Position numbers and translations under genes: made by a program
Notes under the pieces: model-generated
The model's input: the letters and a program-made list of their open reading frames with translations, nothing else
Database searches by the model: none
What the model was told of the DNA's origin: nothing
Assembly (NCBI GenBank): GCA_016714535.1
Contig: JADKDR010000006.1
Span: forward strand, 186,001-250,000
Direction of reading: 5' to 3'
Length of the DNA stretch: 64,000 bases
Origin: Bacteroidota bacterium
GTDB taxonomy: Bacteria > Bacteroidota > Bacteroidia > AKYH767-A > OLB10
Shown here: one piece after another, positions 1 through 8,937 of the stretch
How positions within the stretch are numbered: position 1 is the first letter of the stretch
Layout: each line of letters starts with the position of its first letter

Positions 1-787
1 CGTCCTTTAATAAAACATTGGCAAGTAACGAATGAAACGATTGATAAGCATAATCGTAAGGAATTTCGTTAAACACCTGCCCGCCCAAATAAGGCATCAG
101 CCGCGTATAGAAATAGTTTAAGTAACACGACACTCCTGCGTATCCTATAAGCAAACCATTGAAAATAAGTACCCCTAAGCAAAGCAATAGTGCATGCTTG
201 CGATATTGTTTATTTAAGATAAGTGCGAGCCATGCAATTGTCACTAACTTTAATGATGCAACTGTTGCAGCTAAAGCTGCAAACATTATCTTGTTTTTCT
301 TAACACAATAGATAGCTGTAGTTATTATCAAGGCAATGAAAAGGTATATCTGACCCAGAAATAAATCATTGGTAAGGCTAAAGCCAAAAAAGCAGATACT
401 AATAGCAGAAGAAAGTAAGGATAAGTGAGCAACTCTAGCAAACACAATTACCAACAATAGAAAACAACCTAAGCTAAAGCATAGCCACACTCGTTTGGCT
501 TGCATTATGGAAAAGCCAGAAAGCGGAATCGCTATGACAGCGCAAAAAGGTGGGTATAAGGAAAACTGTCCACGGGCACCAACAGCATATTCCGTAACTT
601 TTTGCTGGAAATAGACATCGTTGTAGCAGCTATCAATTTTACCTTCCATTAATAACTGTGCCGACACATGGTAATTTGTAAAATCTGTATTTGCTTTATT
701 CCATCCCTTGCTCATACCAAACCAAAAATGAAATGCCATGAGCACTAATAAAATCGCATAGCGTATAGCTTTGTTATTTAGTAGCAT
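1..787 (-). CDS. GT87/DUF2029-like membrane glycosyltransferase, 3' end beyond window
   Basis: The reading frame opens at ATG 787 and is still open at the window edge (262 codons seen). The N-terminus is a membrane helix, followed by a loop with an early Asp (Asp35, in KANTDFTNYH) and a SLYPPF motif, then regularly spaced hydrophobic helices. This is the plan of GT-C enzymes of the GT87/DUF2029 type, which move a sugar from a polyprenyl-phosphate donor on the outer face of the inner membrane. Its start overlaps the last 14 bases of the ligase gene upstream, so it is probably the co-translated distal gene of a polysaccharide operon. The integral-membrane transferase call is fairly safe; the exact family is likely; the substrate is unknown. 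Confidence 0.6.
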   Translation of the reverse strand, partial: MLLNNKAIRYAILLVLMAFHFWFGMSKGWNKANTDFTNYHVSAQLLMEGKIDSCYNDVYFQQKVTEYAVGARGQFSLYPPFCAVIAIPLSGFSIMQAKRVWLCFSLGCFLLLVIVFARVAHLSLLSSAISICFFGFSLTNDLFLGQIYLFIALIITTAIYCVKKNKIMFAALAATVASLKLVTIAWLALILNKQYRKHALLLCLGVLIFNGLLIGYAGVSCYLNYFYTRLMPYLGGQVFNEIPYDYAYQSFHSLLANVLLKD

Positions 788-2228
788 TACGTTCATGCTG
801 TGCTAGAGGAAGGGTTAATAAAACGAGCGATGTGTAAAATAAAAATGCCACCTTATCTGTATCAAGAAAGTTATTAAAAAGCGTGTGCACCAAAAAAATA
901 ACGGCTCCAAAAAAAGCTGCCTTATAGCTAGCCGTCATGTTGGCCAGCTTAACGTTGTGAAATCTTAAAACGGTATAAATAAACAAGATCAAAATTATGA
1001 ATGGCACAATTCCAGCTTCTGAAAGAATAAGTAACCATTCGTTGTGTGCTGTACCACCCCGACCTTCCACAATGTTATAAGGCGAAGTAATACTAATAGG
1101 CGTCATTTCACTTTTGAGCTGGAAAGGAATATAAGCAAACTGATAATTACCAAGTCCGTAACCATATAGCGGCCTTTGCGCTACCATGCGCAATGCACAG
1201 CTCCAGCGGTTTATGCGTTCCAGGTTGCTATTGTCATTGTTTAAATTCGCAACCGATTTTAATTGCACTTCAATATCAGCTGTACGGGCGCTTGAATCAA
1301 ACCGATTGCGTATGCCGCTTACCATCAATTCATCAAACTTAAAAGCAGCATATACAGCAATGGTTAACAAAATGACAACGCCTAACTTCTTGCCTATTCT
1401 AAGATACATAGCAAGCCAAAGGGCTGCACCGGCAAGCAAGCCAAGCCATGTAGCACGGCACGAGGAAAAATAAATCCCGACTATTAAAACAATAGCAGAA
1501 AAAATAAAGAACAAGGTTGGAAGCAGACTCCTGGTCGGATTAAAAATTTTAGTCAACGTAAAAGGAACGAGAAATGCCAGAAAACAACTGTATAATGTAT
1601 GGTCGTTAAAAAATGGTTTGACTACGGTGCCTGCGGCATCCTTATTGAAATCGTAAGCAGCATGCAGATAAATAAAATATGGTATGCAGATAACAGATGC
1701 AGCGAGTAAAATATACATCCAATAAGTGCAAAGGCGTGGATACTGCCGCAACAAATACTTGGATAAAAAATAAAAATTAAGAACATAGATGGCCTTTATA
1801 ATATAAGCTTTAACCGATATAATAACATTAGAAGAAAATGGAATGGTGCAAGCAAGAAAAAACATAAGCAGGATAATCAACTTGTCTGCCTTATCAAGCT
1901 TTATTTTTGAAACAGGGGTTCGTACCATTCGGATTAAAAACGCCAAAGCAGAAACAATAAGGAGAGGCTCAGACGGCAGGCGTATAGAAGCTTCGGTGCC
2001 GGGAATTGGAAAGTTTATGCTGAAAAACAATGATGCAATGGTAACCATACTGACCGCTACAAAATTGCTTTGGCTTATAATAATAGCACTTAGTATAGCC
2101 ACCGACATTAAAAGAAAAAAAAGGAAATATGCCGGCACAAAAAATCCAACAGCAATTGCAACTAGTGAATAAGCAACTAGCAATAATCCTGCTTTTTTAT
2201 CTATTACTAATTGTCCCGAAAGCATCAC
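774..2228 (-). CDS. O-antigen ligase/polymerase family membrane protein (Wzy_C)
   Basis: A protein of 484 residues with about ten to twelve hydrophobic helices and one large extracytoplasmic loop. The loop carries the family signature: YGYGLGNYQF followed by GRGGTAHNEWLLILSEAG near residue 390. Such proteins polymerise or ligate undecaprenyl-linked glycans on the periplasmic face. The start is at one of two adjacent ATGs. It lies one base downstream of the wzz-like gene and overlaps the GT87-like gene, so these are one operon for an exported polysaccharide. Whether it acts as polymerase (Wzy) or ligase (WaaL) cannot be told from sequence; beside a chain-length protein, a polymerase is the better guess. 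Confidence 0.75.
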   Translation of the reverse strand: MMLSGQLVIDKKAGLLLVAYSLVAIAVGFFVPAYFLFFLLMSVAILSAIIISQSNFVAVSMVTIASLFFSINFPIPGTEASIRLPSEPLLIVSALAFLIRMVRTPVSKIKLDKADKLIILLMFFLACTIPFSSNVIISVKAYIIKAIYVLNFYFLSKYLLRQYPRLCTYWMYILLAASVICIPYFIYLHAAYDFNKDAAGTVVKPFFNDHTLYSCFLAFLVPFTLTKIFNPTRSLLPTLFFIFSAIVLIVGIYFSSCRATWLGLLAGAALWLAMYLRIGKKLGVVILLTIAVYAAFKFDELMVSGIRNRFDSSARTADIEVQLKSVANLNNDNSNLERINRWSCALRMVAQRPLYGYGLGNYQFAYIPFQLKSEMTPISITSPYNIVEGRGGTAHNEWLLILSEAGIVPFIILILFIYTVLRFHNVKLANMTASYKAAFFGAVIFLVHTLFNNFLDTDKVAFLFYTSLVLLTLPLAQHERNATK

Positions 2229-2229
2229 T

Positions 2230-3173
2230 TTAGATTAAACGGAAATATTTTTCTTTAACTAAATAATAAAACCACATTAGCAAAAAGCCTAAAAAAGCAC
2301 CTGCCAATGCAATCAACGTTCGAGGTGGAAATGCCTTTTTATATACCGGTTCGGCTGACGTTATTTGATAGCAGGCCGGAATATCGCTACTCATTATACT
2401 TAGCGCTTGATTATAATTTTGTTGTATTACATCTAACCGCTGCAACTTTATAAGGTAGTCTTGTAATAAGCTAGTGACAAGCATATCCGATGAATAAATA
2501 CCAGAATTAAGTAAGTTGTTTATATGCATTTTTACAGCTCCCAGGTCCTCGTTCATTGGATTTGCTTCGAAAATTTTATCAATTGCACTTTTGCAAAGGC
2601 ATTGATATAAACTGCATGGCTATCGAGCCTGTTTACTTGCTCGTTAAATTGTCTTTCAATCGATACATATAAATTTCGAAGGTTACTTTTAATTATCTTG
2701 TTTTTAACAATGTCTCCAATTTGTACCATGTCATTGGCAATACTTGCGGCCGTTTCCGGGTCGGTATCAAATACGGTAATTACGATGGCATTGTGTCTGT
2801 TGCGCTCGATCTTTATGTTGCTAACGTACTGCTTGAGGAGCGTGTATTTCCAAGACTTATTGGTTGTGTCAATTTCATAATGTTTAATAAGATCATATTT
2901 CAGGATGATGGTATCACGCAAAATATTTGAATTTAATATCTGTATTTGCTCTTCAATTTCTTTGTCTGAACCAAAGCGAGGATCGCGATCAATAAAATAT
3001 TTAACATTATTAGTTGCCGGTGGATAGATAATTGTTTCAGATTTGTATAAAGGTTTAAGTAACCATGGCGACACTAACACAAAGGATACAACACCTCCAA
3101 TAAATGTTGCAATTGCAACAACTTTCCAGTGATTTAGTAATGCATGCAGAATACTTTTGTTTTCATTTTCCAT
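2230..3173 (-). pseudogene. Wzz-like polysaccharide chain-length determinant, split by a frameshift
   Basis: Two overlapping frames make one Wzz-type protein. The first (3173 to 2553, 206 residues) has an N-terminal membrane helix (about 15-40), a beta-rich periplasmic part and a coiled region. The second (2556 to 2230, 108 residues) has the rest of the coil and the C-terminal helix preceded by a Pro-rich stretch (FPPRTLIALAGAFLGF). The frame of the second part continues upstream as AKSAIDKIFEANPMNEDLG, a natural continuation if one A is added to the AAAA run (TTTT on + at 2589-2592). The total of about 310 residues is normal for a Wzz without a kinase domain. Either a real frameshift or a missing base in the assembly. 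The neighbours (O-antigen ligase downstream) support the role. Confidence 0.7.
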
Positions 3174-3219
3174 ATAAAAAAATTCAATAGCTATTTATCT
3201 TACAATATTAATGAAAGAA

Positions 3220-4716
3220 TTAAAACCCTTCAATTTCAGGTTGCCGGTATTTAAATAATTTGTTCAAGGTTTTTATTTCATAAGGAAAAGCATAACTACT
3301 CGACTTGTAACGCCACATGGCGCTTGTCTTGAGCAAATTGCGTTGCCACGATTTCAACTTGTAATCACTTACCGTGGGGAAGTAGCCATTCAAAACTGTT
3401 TCAAAATTTTTTATGTAAGCAATCATTTCAGGTGTAAGCCAGGGGGTGAGCGGGTTCTTTCGCAAGTCAAAATTTTCCCATGATGGGCTTATCCACTCTT
3501 CTAGAGTTGTTGGAAATTTAAATCCTTCGGTCTTTGCACTCTTGTATAATTCGCTTCCTTCTTGAGGCACCGGGCTATACACATATATAATTATCTCAGC
3601 ATCCGGATTTGTATCCTTTATCTGTTTTATAAAATCAATGTCGCTTCTTATTTGCTCCCATACAAGTTCTTGAGTAGGTGCTGGCATGCCGAGCACAAAT
3701 GAATACTCAGGAATGATATCAAACTGGTGCATACGATTGGCAAATCTTCGAATCTGTTCGGCAGTTTGTGTGCCTCCTTTATCCATCATTTTAAGCAGTT
3801 TGTCATTTCCCGTTTCGGCACCAAAAAATATCATTTTACATCCTGATTTACGTATGGTTTCGAGGCTGTGGTCACTGTATTTATCAATGGTATCTATGCG
3901 CCCTTCGCCCCACCAGGTCATATTATCATGCATTATTAGATTCGCAAATTCGGTTGTTCTTTTTTCACTCACAAAAAAATTGTTGTCGTGAAACTCAATG
4001 GCATTTCCACCAAAATGGTCTTTTAAAAATTTTATATCCTGATAAATCAGCTTTGCCGATTTCCCCTTCCATCGCGCATTATATATTGGCACAACTGCAC
4101 AAAAGCTGCATGTAAACGGGCATCCAAAGCTGCTGTGATAGGCAATGGTTTTTGTACCCAGGTAGGTTTTACCCAAATACTTTTGAAACGGATACAGTTC
4201 ATTTAACTTGGTATATGGTAAGGGTGACAATGTATCTAATTCATAAATGCCATCTTTAGGGTTTGTCGTAATTTCTTCATGCTCCAAATAAATAAGATTC
4301 GGAACGGTAGCTATTGAATCCCCCTTTTCGAGTGCATGGATGAGTTGTGGAAAAGCAACATCTGCCATGCCATTTACTATAAAATCAACATAACCACTTT
4401 GTAACACTACATTTGCATGGTTACTTGGAAAATATCCTCCCCATATCATTTTCAGGTTAGGAAATTTTTCTTTTAACTGCTTTGCAAAAGGTATAGCTTG
4501 CTTTAGTTGTGGGCCCGGCATAACTGTAAATCCGCAATACTTTATTCGTCTTTCAACAATAAGCTTTTCTATTTTTTCGATTGGATTTTGCTCCAGATTA
4601 CCATCTACAATTACCCAATCGTATTTAGCATCAATACTTGCAGCTACCTGCAATACCGAATTAGGTATTCGTGGTTTGTAGTTATTACTTCGGGGATTGA
4701 AAAGCAAAATGCTCAT
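3220..4716 (-). CDS. B12-binding-domain radical SAM protein
   Basis: A 498-residue protein. Residues 1-130 resemble a Rossmann-like cobalamin-binding domain. The radical SAM core begins near residue 190 with GCPFTCSFC (Cys199, Cys203, Cys206), the CxxxCxxC ligands of the 4Fe-4S cluster, and contains a GAETGN strand typical of the SAM barrel. Family members do methylations or rearrangements on unactivated carbons, often on lipids, hopanoids or secondary metabolites. It is the first gene of the operon with wzz, ligase and GT87, 46 bases upstream of wzz. A modification of the exported glycan or its lipid carrier is therefore a reasonable inference, not a demonstrated role. Confidence 0.8.
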   Translation of the reverse strand: MSILLFNPRSNNYKPRIPNSVLQVAASIDAKYDWVIVDGNLEQNPIEKIEKLIVERRIKYCGFTVMPGPQLKQAIPFAKQLKEKFPNLKMIWGGYFPSNHANVVLQSGYVDFIVNGMADVAFPQLIHALEKGDSIATVPNLIYLEHEEITTNPKDGIYELDTLSPLPYTKLNELYPFQKYLGKTYLGTKTIAYHSSFGCPFTCSFCAVVPIYNARWKGKSAKLIYQDIKFLKDHFGGNAIEFHDNNFFVSEKRTTEFANLIMHDNMTWWGEGRIDTIDKYSDHSLETIRKSGCKMIFFGAETGNDKLLKMMDKGGTQTAEQIRRFANRMHQFDIIPEYSFVLGMPAPTQELVWEQIRSDIDFIKQIKDTNPDAEIIIYVYSPVPQEGSELYKSAKTEGFKFPTTLEEWISPSWENFDLRKNPLTPWLTPEMIAYIKNFETVLNGYFPTVSDYKLKSWQRNLLKTSAMWRYKSSSYAFPYEIKTLNKLFKYRQPEIEGF

Positions 4717-4762
4717 TCGGCTAAGTTAACAATTGCTATGAAATTATCGTTCAAGGGAATAC

Positions 4763-4793
4763 TATAAAAAAAGCCTCTCCCTATGGAGAGGCT
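4763..4793 (-). terminator. Rho-independent terminator of the metalloprotease gene
   Basis: A nine-base-pair perfect stem (AGCCTCTCC, loop of four, GGAGAGGCT; 4772-4793) is followed, on the reverse strand, by a U-tract (4763-4771). It lies 22 bases past the metalloprotease stop and about 50 bases before the radical SAM start, isolating the two units. Confidence 0.85.
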
Positions 4794-4814
4794 CTCAATA
4801 TTAAATCGAATTAA

Positions 4815-7385
4815 TTATTGCTTAACAAATTTCAATATTTGGTTTTCGCCTTCCAACTCCGAAATTTTAACAACATAAATACCTTGTGCAAGTGATGCAA
4901 TGTTGATGAAGTTGCTTGCTGTTGATACCGTTTGAGAAAGCACTACTTTACCACGAATATCAAGTATTTGAATTTGTAATGCATCATACTCTACATCACT
5001 TATAAGTTGAATGATGTCGTTGGCTGGATTAGGAACAACGCTGATTAAAGGCATATCGTTCTCTACATCTGACTCGGCAAGTAAGCGTGGTGCCGGGCTT
5101 TGCAAATCAATAATATAATCTTCAACCTCACCATAGGTAAATGTTCCGCAAGTAGGAGGTGCCGAAGAGAATTGCATGGACACACGCATGCGTGTTTGAC
5201 CAAAATTAGCTAATGCAGGGGTTAGGATATTTCCGGTAAATACATTCTGTGTTCCATTGGCAGAATAAGCTAGTTCTCCCGCATCATCAAAATCGCCATC
5301 TCGGTTATAATCAATCCATGCACTTACATATTCTATATCTGTAGTAGAGGCTTTAAACAGGCCAACACTTATAGCATACGTACTATTACTATTTACAGCA
5401 GTACTAAGATTTGTATAATCACCATATCCGGCATTGTTGCCACTCGTATTATTTATGGCACCGATTGTTACATTATCAATATATTCATACGCTTGGTTAC
5501 TGCCATTTGAAGCACAGTAATTGGTTGGGGGCACATTAGAAAGTGTTTTAAATGTTTTGGTCTTGGAATATTTTTTCCATGTAGGTCCGCACCTAACTCC
5601 AACCTGATACTGGTACGTAGTTAGTGGTGATAAGCCTGTAATTACATAAAAAGCATTATTAGTTAGCTTAACTGTCCAAGTAGTAGTACCTGAAGCACGA
5701 TAGCGTATTCTATACTTAACTGCTGCTGAATAGGCGCTCCAATTTACTTTGGCTGATGTTGAAGTAAGATTGGTAACATACATACCTACTGCAGTATCGC
5801 AACCTGCTAATGCACTTGTGGTAAATGAAATAGGATTAGAAAAAGGTGAGCAGTCAGCATTTACACGCCAATCGTAACTGGTGTTTGCTGTTAGTCCGTT
5901 TAGTGGTGCAGTATTCGATGTATAGGTTCCTAATGGAGCAAAGAATGGAGCAGATGATGTTTTATACTCAACAGCATATTGAGTAGCGCCATTTACTGCA
6001 TTCCAGTTAAGGTTTGCAGCATTTGCAGTAATGCCACTTGTATTTAATCCGGTAGGGGTGCCTGCAGTAGAACCTGTTAGGCAGGTTGCATTATTAAAGT
6101 TGTTTAATAATAATCCTCCTGGTTGAGGGCCAAAACCCAAATTAAAATTGATACCAACATTAAAATGACAATAACTCATAATGGTACCTCCACCTGATGG
6201 ATTTCCGGGCAAAGGGCAACCTCCCTCAGTACTACCGCTGCAACCATCAATTGCTGTATTATTTCCATTCCACACACAAGCATGTGTATGGCGCGATCCC
6301 ATTAAATGCCCCATCTCATGCGTGATAACCATTATGGTCCAGCTATAGGTAGGGAAGTTAGAATAGGTTGTATATATCATGGAAGTACAATGTGCCTGCT
6401 GCTTGTTGCAAAGGCCGCTAAAGCCTTGTGCAATGCCGCCCCCAAGGTTACGTGTGGTTAGCAAGTTAGCAATATCACCGTTAAAAGTACTGCCGGTTTG
6501 AGTTATAAATGCCTGATTAGCGGTAGAAGTACTTGTAAATGTAGCGTAAGGATCGGTTACAGTCCATACTACAATTTGCGAAATTTCGATAGGAATATTG
6601 TCATTGGCATAAAGGGTAGCTTTCTCATTAAAAATAGAAGTCACATAATTAGAAGTAGTAGTCACATTACTGCCAAAAGCATTATACATAGCAAAGTCAG
6701 CTTCGTAATAACACTTTACAGTTTTGCAATCCAACATCATGGTGTTGCCATATTTTTCGATAGGTGCAATGGGCTCGTTTTCATCAGAACGATCATCCAT
6801 AAAGCACTCAAATGGATTTTTTCCATTAAATTTCATTTCATTATACACCACATAATAGCCACTTCCATCTTCTAAGCGACCAAGGTTATGATTTCCGCTT
6901 TCGTCACTAAACACAATCATCAATTCGTTAGCAAACAAAGAAGCAGTAGCAATAGAATTGGAATTACCCAAAACAATACCACGGTAATGTATTCCATGAT
7001 TATATGCAGCAGCATGCTCACCTGAAGCATCTTTGGTAGTTACAATAAAATCACCCAAATCAGCTTTGTACATTAACAACGATACCTGCGTTCCATTGTA
7101 AGGAATGTTCAGTTGAATCATTTCACTTGCTGTGCTAACTGCCTTTTGTAAAGCGGTCATGTTTACCGCTAGTGCTTGTGCATCTTTGGCGCGCTCCAGT
7201 ACCATAGGATGTGCAACAGGTGCAAACAGATTAACCTGCTCAACCTGAGGATTTTTAAGAAGTGCATTCTGAACTAGTGCACTAATGCGGTTACGTTTCT
7301 GATTTTGCGCAAAAACATTTAATGTAATTGCTGTCATGAGCACCAGGAATAATAGCTTCCTGCAGCTAAAAATGTGTTTCATCAT
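4815..7385 (-). CDS. Secreted reprolysin-type zinc metalloprotease with FnIII, GEVED and T9SS sorting domains
   Basis: The likely start is ATG 7385 (or the next ATG, 7382), because that gives a clean signal peptide ending FAQ; the longer frame from 7460 adds 25 residues with no role. The product is about 856 residues: signal peptide, propeptide-like region, M12B/reprolysin-like catalytic domain with HEMGHLMGSRH near residue 355 (the HExxHxxGxxH zinc site), two fibronectin type III modules, a GEVED domain (ends GEVEDYIIDL), and a C-terminal type A sorting domain (VVPNPANDIIQL ... GIYVVKI ... KFVKQ). Family members are exported by the type IX secretion system and digest extracellular protein. 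Single gene with its own terminator. Function call strong; substrate unknown. Confidence 0.92.
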   Translation of the reverse strand: MMKHIFSCRKLLFLVLMTAITLNVFAQNQKRNRISALVQNALLKNPQVEQVNLFAPVAHPMVLERAKDAQALAVNMTALQKAVSTASEMIQLNIPYNGTQVSLLMYKADLGDFIVTTKDASGEHAAAYNHGIHYRGIVLGNSNSIATASLFANELMIVFSDESGNHNLGRLEDGSGYYVVYNEMKFNGKNPFECFMDDRSDENEPIAPIEKYGNTMMLDCKTVKCYYEADFAMYNAFGSNVTTTSNYVTSIFNEKATLYANDNIPIEISQIVVWTVTDPYATFTSTSTANQAFITQTGSTFNGDIANLLTTRNLGGGIAQGFSGLCNKQQAHCTSMIYTTYSNFPTYSWTIMVITHEMGHLMGSRHTHACVWNGNNTAIDGCSGSTEGGCPLPGNPSGGGTIMSYCHFNVGINFNLGFGPQPGGLLLNNFNNATCLTGSTAGTPTGLNTSGITANAANLNWNAVNGATQYAVEYKTSSAPFFAPLGTYTSNTAPLNGLTANTSYDWRVNADCSPFSNPISFTTSALAGCDTAVGMYVTNLTSTSAKVNWSAYSAAVKYRIRYRASGTTTWTVKLTNNAFYVITGLSPLTTYQYQVGVRCGPTWKKYSKTKTFKTLSNVPPTNYCASNGSNQAYEYIDNVTIGAINNTSGNNAGYGDYTNLSTAVNSNSTYAISVGLFKASTTDIEYVSAWIDYNRDGDFDDAGELAYSANGTQNVFTGNILTPALANFGQTRMRVSMQFSSAPPTCGTFTYGEVEDYIIDLQSPAPRLLAESDVENDMPLISVVPNPANDIIQLISDVEYDALQIQILDIRGKVVLSQTVSTASNFINIASLAQGIYVVKISELEGENQILKFVKQ

Positions 7386-7789
7386 AAATTTTAAAAAATT
7401 AATTAGTGGAATTAGTTGCGAATGTAAATTGATATCTATTAAAAAAAAATATTTCGTCAATAAAATTGTAAACTATGGAATGGCTGATTGTAAAAAAGCT
7501 GAAATTTGCAAAGATGATTAAACAAAATTTCAAATAGCCGGCAGAGTATATGGCATGTTATAAAAACCAGCAACTGATGTAAATTTGGAGTTGATGGCAT
7601 GCGAAAAGGTATTTAGTTTGTTTGAAAAATTGAAGTTGCTTCAATTTCTACTTCTTGATTTGTTTTATGGTATATGTTGAAAACCGGTTATACAAGTAAA
7701 TAAGTGGTTTTTTAATTTGGAACCCAATCTCGCGCGAGTGTTCAATTGGCAATAGGCGCTGCTCACTCGTGCGCTATGATACCCAGTTT

Positions 7790-7810
7790 GGCGTAGTCTC
7801 TGACTACGCC
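7790..7810. repeat. Perfect hairpin, 9-bp arms (GGCGTAGTC, loop TCT)
   Basis: The two 9-base arms are exact complements around a 3-base loop; flanking ATGAT and ATCAT extend the symmetry further out. It has no T-tract, so it is not a terminator; it resembles a REP-type palindrome and sits just upstream of the truncated sorting-domain remnant. Confidence 0.5.
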
Positions 7811-7905
7811 ATCATGTAAATAAATCCCTTAGCAGTGGCATTTACACCTACACACTTTTTGCTGATGGTAAAGTAATCGATAGCAAAAAAATGATGAAGA
7901 AGTAA
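7804..7905 (+). pseudogene. Remnant of a T9SS-type C-terminal sorting domain
   Basis: The forward frame ending at TAA 7903-7905 reads SLSSGIYTYTLFADGKVIDS followed by KKMMKK. The pattern SGxYxYxLxxDGKxIDxKKM is that of the end of Bacteroidota sorting domains. In frame, a stop lies at 7801-7803, and there is no start, signal peptide or body, so only the last 25-30 codons of a gene survive. It is followed by a proper terminator (7934-7965), as expected for the original gene end. Confidence 0.55.
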
Positions 7906-7933
7906 TTGTTGTAATAGTAGTTTAATCTGCCAA

Positions 7934-7965
7934 AACCATTGTGTGAAAGCACAGTGGTTTTTTTT
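7934..7965 (+). terminator. Terminator of the lost forward-strand gene
   Basis: Stem AACCATTGTG / CACAGTGGTT (one G-U pair) around loop TGAAAG, followed by eight T on the forward strand. It lies 28 bases after the stop codon of the sorting-domain remnant and now serves no intact gene. Confidence 0.75.
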
Positions 7966-8016
7966 AGTTAATAATTTTCATGCAATTAATATAACGAATT
8001 TCCGTTTCATCAACCC

Positions 8017-8928
8017 CTAAACCCTCACTTTGACCATATCCGCTTTGTTGTTTTTTTCTTTGGTGATATCTGCCCGCTCTTTTGCATTGTCAATGGATGC
8101 GTTCAGTTCAAATCCTATCAACAGCTGCAGGCAATTGAACCGGATGTAAAGCATCATGATAATTAATGTACCAATAGAGCCATACACTTTATTGTAATTG
8201 GTAAAATTGCTTACTACATAATTAAACACAATGGAGGTAAGAATAATTAAGATGGTGGCCAAAGAGCTGCCTGCACTTATAAAACGAAATTTGCGTTTGC
8301 GCGATGGCCCCAGGTAATATAAACATGATATAGAAAAAAAACATAGCAGCAACATGATAATCCACTTGCCACTATCAACCAGCAGCAGGTATAATGCTTT
8401 GTTTACAAACTGTTGTTTGTAAATGTATCTTACAATAAACGAGTGACCAACCAATAAACCAATGGCCGTAATGACCATTACCGCCAAAATTATGGTGATG
8501 TAAGTTGCGCGCCATTGCATCATCCATGCCGACTGCTTTACCGATCCGTGATACGATTTATTAAATCCCATCATCATAGCTTTGGTACCGTTGGTAGCAA
8601 AGTATAATGCCATGATAAATCCGATGGAAAGCACACCACCTCGTTTTATTCCAACAATATCTTCTATGGTTTCGCGCACAGCGATGTAAGCCTGTTCAGG
8701 TATTACGGTTTTTAATAATTTCAATAATTCATTTTGAAAATTATCGATAGGTATATACGGAATAAGTGTAAACAAGAAAAGCACACTTGGAAACAGTGCA
8801 AGAAAAAAACTGAATGACAATGCCGAAGCACGCATATTGATATCGCCCTTTCGCAGTCCTTTAATGAAAAACTTAGCCACTTCTACTATCGGCATTCCAT
8901 CAAACCATCGGCTAAAAATTCCGGTCAT
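8017..8928 (-). CDS. YihY/BrkB family inner-membrane protein
   Basis: A 303-residue protein with six predicted membrane helices. It has the family start (RASALSFSFFLALFPSVLF near residues 33-52, the conserved ALSFxxxLxLxP pattern) and the second conserved block YFATNGTKAMMMGFNKSY. YihY/UPF0761 proteins have no firmly assigned biochemical activity; earlier names (ribonuclease BN, serum-resistance BrkB) are not reliable. The C-terminus is charged and cytoplasmic. The gene begins nine bases after the nadC stop and is probably co-transcribed with it. Family call strong, function unknown. Confidence 0.88.
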   Translation of the reverse strand: MTGIFSRWFDGMPIVEVAKFFIKGLRKGDINMRASALSFSFFLALFPSVLFLFTLIPYIPIDNFQNELLKLLKTVIPEQAYIAVRETIEDIVGIKRGGVLSIGFIMALYFATNGTKAMMMGFNKSYHGSVKQSAWMMQWRATYITIILAVMVITAIGLLVGHSFIVRYIYKQQFVNKALYLLLVDSGKWIIMLLLCFFSISCLYYLGPSRKRKFRFISAGSSLATILIILTSIVFNYVVSNFTNYNKVYGSIGTLIIMMLYIRFNCLQLLIGFELNASIDNAKERADITKEKNNKADMVKVRV

Positions 8929-8937
8929 ACGATTTTA

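Larger units (their letters stand above)
7386..8016. other. Intergenic region with a decayed T9SS gene end and palindromes
   Basis: No intact gene. It contains an imperfect inverted repeat (GCGCGAGTG ... CACTCGTGCGC, about 7730-7775), a perfect 9-bp hairpin (7790-7810), a remnant of a sorting domain (7837-7905) and a terminator (7934-7965). It looks like the eroded 3' part of a lost forward-strand surface-protein gene. Confidence 0.6.

Noticed and set aside
1186..1473. Forward frames inside the reverse-strand ligase gene (also 1843-2172)
   Set aside because: Antisense to a clear membrane protein gene with no independent support.
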